DNA from: Marinobacter koreensis
GTDB lineage: Bacteria; Pseudomonadota; Gammaproteobacteria; Pseudomonadales; Oleiphilaceae
Length of the DNA: 64,000 nt
Assembly: GCF_023156285.1 (NCBI RefSeq)
Contig: NZ_JAKZAJ010000002.1
Coordinates: 558,001-622,000 of the forward strand
Direction of reading: 5' to 3'
The translations under genes and the position numbers were made by a program. The stretch's first letter is position 1, and each line of letters starts with the position of its first letter. Below are positions 58,772 through 64,000 of this stretch, in pieces. The notes under the pieces are model-generated. The model saw only the letters and a list, made by a program, of their open reading frames with translations. It made no database searches and was not told the DNA's origin.

Positions 58772-59440
58772 TTAGAACTCGTCAGACACAGTGGCGGAAA
58801 GATTCCGGACACGGCGGTTACGATACAGCATGGCACCGATGGCGGACGCAACAACAAAACCGGCAGCCCCCAAAAGCACCGGATAGTGATTGGCGTTGCC
58901 GAACCCCGCTCCGGCCAGGGCAAACACCAGCATCTGGGGAATGTACCCCAGGGCACTGCCGGCCAGGAAGGGAAAAGCCCGGATGCCGGAGGCTCCGCCC
59001 ACCAGATTGGTCAGCAGGTTACTGCCCACCGGTAACAGGCGGATGAGCATAATTTTCAGCAGGGGATCGTCGATCACCGCCCGGTCAAACGCAGCCATTC
59101 GACGCCCGAAACGGCGGGTCAGGGTCGGCCGCAGCAGCAGGCGAGCGGTATAGAAACAGGCGGCGGCGCCCAGCGTGGTGGCCAGGGTGGAAAACACCGT
59201 TCCCAGGGACACCCCCATTGCAAACCCACAGATAAAGGCCAGCAACTGACGGGGGGCACCCAGGGCGGTATATACGCCCCCGGCCAGGGCAATCAACAGG
59301 TACCCGGTCACCCCGTGTTCGTTGAGGTAACGGGAAAGTTGCTGCTGGTCTGCCAGAACATCCAGCCAGCCCTGGCTGATGGCAAAAGCGCCCACTCCCG
59401 CCACCAGGAGAAACAGAACGGGTTTGACCCAACGTTTCAT
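58772..59440 (-). CDS. TVP38/TMEM64 (DedA-like) membrane protein
   Basis: A 222-residue membrane protein with about six hydrophobic segments and the VTT/SNARE-associated pattern: ALGAPRQLLAFICGFAMGVSLGTVFSTLATTLGA near 59-92 and IMLIRLLPVGSNLLTNLVGGASGIRAFPFLAGSALGYIP near 130-168. The family is linked to lipid flipping or membrane homeostasis. It starts next to the stop of the preceding glycosyltransferase gene and is probably co-translated. Confidence 0.88.
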   Translation of the reverse strand: MKRWVKPVLFLLVAGVGAFAISQGWLDVLADQQQLSRYLNEHGVTGYLLIALAGGVYTALGAPRQLLAFICGFAMGVSLGTVFSTLATTLGAAACFYTARLLLRPTLTRRFGRRMAAFDRAVIDDPLLKIMLIRLLPVGSNLLTNLVGGASGIRAFPFLAGSALGYIPQMLVFALAGAGFGNANHYPVLLGAAGFVVASAIGAMLYRNRRVRNLSATVSDEF

Positions 59441-59441
59441 A

Positions 59442-60188
59442 TCACGAATGCCCGGTTTCCTGATGTTCGCTGATGCGGATCACCGGGGTTCGGCGGGTCA
59501 GCCACATGACCCCCAGCAGATCTACCAGACCGACCCAGGCACGGTTCCAGGCGTTGTATTTGGAGACGCCCTGTTCCCGAGGCCGATGGTTGACTTCGAC
59601 GACCTCAACGGTGCCACCCAGTGCCCGCACCAGCGCGGGGATAAAACGATGGCCGTGATTGAACCAGGGAAAATTCAGGAAGGTTTCCCTGGGCAACAGT
59701 TTCAGTCCGCAACCGGTATCGGGAACCCCATCGTGGAGCAGGGCATCGCGGACCCGATTTGCCACCCGTGACTGGAAGCGCTTCCAGGAGGTGTCCTTGC
59801 GGTTTTTCCGATAGCCGGCCACCACATAGTCACGTGCTTCGATGGTATCGGCTTTGGCCAGCATCGCAGGAATATCCGCCGGATCGTTCTGGCCATCACC
59901 ATCGATGGTGACAATGAGTTCGCCCCGGGCGTAACGGACGCCGGTTTTCACCGCAGCGCTCTGGCCCCGGTTCTGGGCGTGCCGTACGGCCTGCAAAGGA
60001 CAATCAAGCGATTTTGCAGTGGACATGGCCACTTCCAGGGTCTGGTCAGTGCTGCCGTCGTCGACGACCACAATCTCGAACCCGGGATAGTCCTTCAGTG
60101 CCGCATGAATTTCGGTGATCAGCTTGGCGATGCTGTCCGCTTCGTTCATGACGGGGATGACGACGGAAAAGGATTTACCTGGGCCCAT
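59442..60188 (-). CDS. Family 2 glycosyltransferase (DPM1/DPG-synthase-like)
   Basis: A 248-residue GT-A enzyme without membrane anchors: SVVIPVMNEADSIAKLI near 8, IVVVDDGSTDQT near 39-50, GELIVTIDGDGQNDPADIP near 89 with the DxD-like DGDGQ, and DTGCGLKLLPRETF near 157. Such enzymes move sugars to polyprenyl phosphate or modify surface lipids. It is followed at once by the TVP38-like gene, a pair that suggests envelope-lipid glycosylation. mnmE is just upstream. Confidence 0.87.
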   Translation of the reverse strand: MGPGKSFSVVIPVMNEADSIAKLITEIHAALKDYPGFEIVVVDDGSTDQTLEVAMSTAKSLDCPLQAVRHAQNRGQSAAVKTGVRYARGELIVTIDGDGQNDPADIPAMLAKADTIEARDYVVAGYRKNRKDTSWKRFQSRVANRVRDALLHDGVPDTGCGLKLLPRETFLNFPWFNHGHRFIPALVRALGGTVEVVEVNHRPREQGVSKYNAWNRAWVGLVDLLGVMWLTRRTPVIRISEHQETGHS

Positions 60189-60241
60189 TATGATGTGACC
60201 TAGCCTTGAAGGTTCTCGGCCGGCAAAGGAAACCGGCCATG

Positions 60242-61612
60242 CTATTTACCAATACAGAAACTGGAGAAAATTTTACCAAGCAGCTCATCCGGTGTCAGGT
60301 GACCGGTGATTTCACCCAGCGCATCCTGGGCGCTGCGAAGGTCCTCTGCCAGCAATTCTCCTGCGCCAAATCCCTCCAGTTGCGCCTGCCCCTGACGGAG
60401 CGAGTCCTGCGCCCGTTCCAGTGCATCCAGATGGCGGCGCCGGGCCAGGAAGCCACCTTCGGTGGTGGTGACAAACCCCATACACTGCTTCAGGTGATCC
60501 CTGAGAACCTCCAGCCCCTCGGCCGATTTGGCCGCCAGGCGAATCACCGGTGCGGCCTGGTGGGGTTCGGAAGCAATGCCCACCGGCTCACCGGAGAGGT
60601 CGACCTTGTTGCGAATGACGGTAATTGGCGCCCCCACGGGCAGGCGATCGATGAAATCCGGCCAGATATCATGGGGTTCGGTCTTGTCCGTGGTAGTCGC
60701 ATCCACCATCAGGAGGATGCGGTCGGCACCGCGGATTTCATCCCAGGCCCGGGCGATCCCGATCTGCTCCACCTCATCGGGACTGTCCCGCAGACCGGCG
60801 GTATCAATGATGTGCAACGGCATGCCATCAATGTGAATATGTTCCCTGAGGACATCGCGGGTAGTGCCCTCAATGGCTGTGACAATGGCAGCCTCACGAC
60901 CGGCCAGGGCATTGAGAAGGCTGGATTTTCCAGCATTGGGCCGACCTGCGATCACCACTTTCATACCGTCCCGCAGAATGGTGCCCTGCTGGGCTTCCTG
61001 GAGGATCGTTCCAACCTGTTCAATCAGATCCTTCAGGTCTGCCGCGACTTTGCCATCGGCGAGAAAATCGATCTCTTCCTCTGGAAAATCGATCGCCGCT
61101 TCCACGTAGATCCGGAGATGCGTCACAGCTTCAACCAACGCATCAATCCGACGGGAGAACACACCCTGCATCGATCGTACCGCACACCGGGCGGCCTGCT
61201 CCGAACTGCTCTCGATCAGATCGGCAATAGCCTCGGCCTGCGCCAGGTCCAGTTTGTCGTTCAGGAACGCCCGCTCGGAAAATTCCCCGGGGCGGGCGAG
61301 GCGGGCACCCAGGCTGCACACTTCCCGAAGCAGGAGGTCAAGAATGACGGTGCCACCGTGGCCCTGTAACTCGAACACGTCCTCGCCGGTAAAGGAGTGC
61401 GGGTTCGGGAAAAACAGCCCGATGCCCTCGTCAATCAGTGCGCCCCGGGAATCCTGGAAGGGACCGTAGTGGGCATAGCGGGGACGGGGCTGGAAACCAA
61501 GCATGGTTTCAGCGATTGCCCGGGCCTCAGGGCCGGACACACGAACGATACCGACGCCGGCCTGGCCCGGAGCGGTGGCAATTGCAGCAATGGTATCGGT
61601 GGTGTGTTGCAT
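60242..61612 (-). CDS. mnmE: tRNA modification GTPase MnmE
   Basis: Partner of MnmG in wobble-uridine modification. The 456-residue protein has an N-terminal folate-binding domain ([22 protein letters not shown]), a helical region, an inserted G domain ([14 protein letters not shown] near 225, [17 protein letters not shown] near 270, NKVDLSG near 336) and the C-terminal catalytic motif CIGK. In related genomes mnmG follows mnmE closely; here 16 kb of other genes separate them. Confidence 0.98.
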   Translation of the reverse strand: MQHTTDTIAAIATAPGQAGVGIVRVSGPEARAIAETMLGFQPRPRYAHYGPFQDSRGALIDEGIGLFFPNPHSFTGEDVFELQGHGGTVILDLLLREVCSLGARLARPGEFSERAFLNDKLDLAQAEAIADLIESSSEQAARCAVRSMQGVFSRRIDALVEAVTHLRIYVEAAIDFPEEEIDFLADGKVAADLKDLIEQVGTILQEAQQGTILRDGMKVVIAGRPNAGKSSLLNALAGREAAIVTAIEGTTRDVLREHIHIDGMPLHIIDTAGLRDSPDEVEQIGIARAWDEIRGADRILLMVDATTTDKTEPHDIWPDFIDRLPVGAPITVIRNKVDLSGEPVGIASEPHQAAPVIRLAAKSAEGLEVLRDHLKQCMGFVTTTEGGFLARRRHLDALERAQDSLRQGQAQLEGFGAGELLAEDLRSAQDALGEITGHLTPDELLGKIFSSFCIGK

Positions 61613-61634
61613 GGCAGTCGCTTTCCTTTGAAAT

Positions 61635-61663
61635 GACAGAGGCTCCCGGAAGGAGCCTCTGTC
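61635..61663. other. Stem-loop between yidC and mnmE
   Basis: Perfect 12-bp inverted repeat GACAGAGGCTCC / GGAGCCTCTGTC with a 5-base loop. On the minus strand only ATTTC follows, so it is a weak terminator at best. It may attenuate read-through from yidC into mnmE. Confidence 0.6.
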
Positions 61664-61689
61664 GGATCAGCATTCAGGCATGAGCCGGG

Positions 61690-63402
61690 TCAGCTCTTCC
61701 TGGCTGCCGTTTCCGCCTCGATCTTGCGGGTAATGTAGTACTGCTGGGTGATCGACAGAATGTTGTTGGTCAGCCAGTACAGTACCAGACCCGCCGGGAA
61801 CCACAGGAAGAAGACGGTAAAGACCAGAGGCATCAGCTTCATGATCTTGGCCTGCATCGGATCCGGTGGTGTCGGATTCAGATGGGTCTGCAGGAACATG
61901 CTCGCACCCATCAGAATTGGCAGTATGAAATACGGGTCCATCTGTGACAGATCGTGGATCCACAGGATGAACGGTGCATGTCGCAACTGAACACTCTCAA
62001 ACAGTACCCAGTACAGGGAGATGAAGACCGGCATCTGCACGAGGATCGGGAGGCAGCCGCCCAGCGGATTGATTTTTTCCCGCTTGTAGAGCGCCATCAT
62101 CTCCTGCGACATTCGCTGACGATCGTCGCCGTAGAGCTCCTTCAGGCGGGTAAGCTGAGGTGCCACTGCCCGCATCTTCGCCATTGACCGGTAACTGGTG
62201 GCGGACAGATGGAAGAACAGCGCCTTGACACAGACCGTCAGGAGAATGATTGATACGCCCCAGTTGCCGAGCAGGCCATGGAACCACTGGAGGACGTAGA
62301 AAAGCGGCAGGGAGATAAAGAACAGCCAGCCGAAATCAACGGTACGGTCGAGGTTCGGAGCAACGGTCTCAAGACGGTCGATGATTTTGGGCCCGACATA
62401 GATATTGCCACCGACCTCGGCGGTTTCTCCAGGCGCGACTTCGGTTGCCGGGTAAACAAAGCCCATGACATTCAGATTGCCACGATGCGTGCTCTGGAAC
62501 TGGGCAGGAACGTCTTTCGTCGGAATCCAGGCGCTCAGGAAGTAATGCTGGAGAAACGCCATCCAGCCGCCATTGACCGTTCGATTGATCTTGGTGTCCT
62601 TCAGATCGTCGAGGCTGTGCTTTTCATAGGGATCTTCCGGCGAGCTGAGCACCAGTCCCAGAAACGAGCGAATCCCCATGCTGGTCTGTGCGGTGGGATC
62701 CGGAGACTGATCGCGAACGATCTTGCCGGTGAAGTTCGCTTTCCAGGGCTGGTCGGTGGTGTTGTCAATCAGGTACCGAACACCGATTTCGTAGCTGTCC
62801 CGCTGGAACTGATAGCGCTTGGTGATTTTGACGCCATTGTCGGCTACGAATGTAAGGTCGACCGTCAGTTGATCGGTACCGTCCTCGAGCTGGTAGCTGG
62901 TGGCCCGGCTCTGGTAGACCGGGGCTTGGCCATTACGCTGGCTGTCCGGTCCGTCCTGGCCAATCAGACCACTTTCCAGAACGTAGGTACGCTCCTGGGT
63001 ATTGTTCAGAAGCTTCAGCGACGCTTTGCTGTTCAGGGACTTGGAGTAGTTGAGCAGGGAAGCCTGAACCAGGTTGCCACTCACGCGATCGATTTTGAGG
63101 TCATAAACGTCGGTGCGAACGGTGATGTAACGGTTTTCAACCTGATTGCCATCAGTTGCAGCCGGTGCGTTGGACTGATGGGTTTCCGGCGTGGTCAGTT
63201 CTTCGCCGGTTGCCGTGCCCGAATTGTCCCCGGGCAGCTGCATGCCGTCGGTACCACTGTGCGAAGCAGAACCGTCTGCTTGTGACACCTGTGCCGTTTC
63301 GGTCGGCTGGGGCGCCTGGTGATAATCCTCGTTCCAGGCCAGCACCATCAGATAACTGACAATCGCCAGGCCGGCAAACAATACAATGCGTTTAATATCC
63401 AT
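61690..63402 (-). CDS. yidC: Membrane protein insertase YidC
   Basis: Inserts and folds inner-membrane proteins, alone or with Sec. The 570-residue chain has an N-terminal anchor (MDIKRIVLFAGLAIVSYLMVLAWNEDYHQ), a large periplasmic P1 domain to about 345, and the conserved core of five membrane segments with GWGVSIILLT-like NWGVSIILLTVCVKALFFHLS near 375 and NPLGGCLPILVQMPVFISLYWVL near 450. ATG 63402 is the usual start; the in-frame ATG at 63474 adds residues absent from homologues. It lies 4 bases after yidD. Confidence 0.97.
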   Translation of the reverse strand: MDIKRIVLFAGLAIVSYLMVLAWNEDYHQAPQPTETAQVSQADGSASHSGTDGMQLPGDNSGTATGEELTTPETHQSNAPAATDGNQVENRYITVRTDVYDLKIDRVSGNLVQASLLNYSKSLNSKASLKLLNNTQERTYVLESGLIGQDGPDSQRNGQAPVYQSRATSYQLEDGTDQLTVDLTFVADNGVKITKRYQFQRDSYEIGVRYLIDNTTDQPWKANFTGKIVRDQSPDPTAQTSMGIRSFLGLVLSSPEDPYEKHSLDDLKDTKINRTVNGGWMAFLQHYFLSAWIPTKDVPAQFQSTHRGNLNVMGFVYPATEVAPGETAEVGGNIYVGPKIIDRLETVAPNLDRTVDFGWLFFISLPLFYVLQWFHGLLGNWGVSIILLTVCVKALFFHLSATSYRSMAKMRAVAPQLTRLKELYGDDRQRMSQEMMALYKREKINPLGGCLPILVQMPVFISLYWVLFESVQLRHAPFILWIHDLSQMDPYFILPILMGASMFLQTHLNPTPPDPMQAKIMKLMPLVFTVFFLWFPAGLVLYWLTNNILSITQQYYITRKIEAETAARKS

Positions 63403-63406
63403 AGGA

Positions 63407-63655
63407 TTACTGTCTGGTCTGGGGGGTTTGAGTGAAACGCTCAGTGCCTGGAACCGGATCGTAGCCGCCTTCACTCCAGGGATGACACCTGCCCAGACGC
63501 CGGACAGTCAGATAGGAGCCTTTCAGTGCTCCGTGATGACTGATGGCCTCAACGGCGTATTGCGAACAGGTGGGATAATGGCGGCAGTGACTCGCCATCA
63601 TGGGACTGATTGCGTACTGATAGAAGCGAATGGGCAGAAGCAATAATTTGCGCAT
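63407..63655 (-). CDS. yidD: Membrane protein insertion efficiency factor YidD
   Basis: An 82-residue protein with the family core [48 protein letters not shown] and GGYDPVP. It is thought to assist YidC-dependent insertion. Its ATG overlaps the rnpA stop by one base (TAATG), showing translational coupling. Confidence 0.96.
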   Translation of the reverse strand: MRKLLLLPIRFYQYAISPMMASHCRHYPTCSQYAVEAISHHGALKGSYLTVRRLGRCHPWSEGGYDPVPGTERFTQTPQTRQ

Positions 63656-64000
63656 TACCCTGTTCCTCTACCGGCAGGCTGTGACTCAGCTGCACGGGAT
63701 GGCGATGATTGGTGGTACTTTTTTTTCAGGCGGCGCCAGAGATCATTCAGGATGCTCTGGAGGGTCGGATTATCGAGAGAGGCCAGTCCCTGTCTTCCAA
63801 GGAGCACAATATCCACGCCTGGGAGGTCGTTCTGGTGTCTGAACGTCTCCCTGACCTGCCGTTTGACCCGATTTCTCTGGACCGCAAGTTTGAGGTTCCG
63901 TTTTGAGAACACCAAACCGACCCTGGCATGACCGAGATCATTCGGTGTAGCCAGGATCAGAAAGTTCCGGTGCGGAACCTTCAGCTTAACGTCGTCGAAG
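63655..64000 (-). CDS. rnpA: Ribonuclease P protein component (5' end beyond window)
   Basis: Protein cofactor of RNase P, which matures tRNA 5' ends. The open frame runs unbroken to the window edge and reads [20 protein letters not shown] at its visible start, then [32 protein letters not shown] with the RNR motif. The GTG at 63915 lies inside the domain and is not the true start. The expected upstream gene is rpmH, then dnaA, both outside the window. Confidence 0.95.
   Translation of the reverse strand, partial: FDDVKLKVPHRNFLILATPNDLGHARVGLVFSKRNLKLAVQRNRVKRQVRETFRHQNDLPGVDIVLLGRQGLASLDNPTLQSILNDLWRRLKKKYHQSSPSRAAESQPAGRGTG

Noticed and set aside
44193..60188. Genomic island with attachment sites or transposases
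   Set aside because: No integrase, transposase, tRNA or flanking direct repeat was seen, so a mobile-element call is not supported.
63655..63915. Complete 86-codon gene starting at GTG 63915
   Set aside because: The frame continues without a stop to the window edge and encodes the rest of RnpA, so the gene is partial and starts outside.

Overview
The window is a chromosomal segment of a marine or halophilic gammaproteobacterium, most likely Marinobacter or a close relative. This is inferred from the high GC content, a Pseudomonas-like rnpA-yidD-yidC-mnmE / mnmG-rsmG-parA-parB-atp neighbourhood, an H+-type ATP synthase, NhaB, and an ectoine hydroxylase. No rRNA, tRNA, CRISPR array or insertion sequence was seen. 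Most genes lie on the minus strand.

Positions 1-16 kb: the 5' part of class Ia ribonucleotide reductase nrdA sits behind a long leader holding a cobalamin riboswitch, a sigma-70 promoter and two NrdR-like boxes. Next is a nitrogen-scavenging block: fmdB, fmdA (formamidase), amiB (AAA+ chaperone-like), amiE (aliphatic amidase) and an urtEDCBA-type ABC importer. It is divergent from a sensor kinase fused to an NCS1-permease-like domain, which overlaps a LuxR-type response regulator gene. A near-identical 18-bp site lies upstream of urtA and of fmdA and may be the regulator's operator.

Positions 15-29 kb: a DUF3047 protein, a periplasmic solute-binding protein and nhaB. Then a cyclohexanecarboxylate (alicyclic acid) catabolic cluster, aliA-badH-badI-aliB-badR, divergent from glutaryl-CoA dehydrogenase gcdH. 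Together they cover most of the route from cyclohexanecarboxylate to pimeloyl-CoA plus a later step; the hydratase BadK is not in the window. The 5-oxoprolinase genes pxpABC follow, with an amidase-signature enzyme.

Positions 29-44 kb: the housekeeping block glmS, glmU, atpIBEFHAGDC, parB, parA, rsmG, mnmG, all on the minus strand. Upstream of mnmG is an AT-rich stretch with DnaA-box-like sequences, a candidate replication origin or relic.

Positions 44-60 kb: about 16 kb of accessory genes separate mnmG from mnmE: an LplT-like MFS transporter, two c-di-GMP proteins, an RND efflux pump with its adaptor, two lipoproteins, a DmdC-like acyl-CoA dehydrogenase, an orphan ectD, a TVP38/DedA-like protein and a family 2 glycosyltransferase. 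Positions 60-64 kb return to the conserved order mnmE, yidC, yidD, rnpA, with rnpA cut by the window edge.
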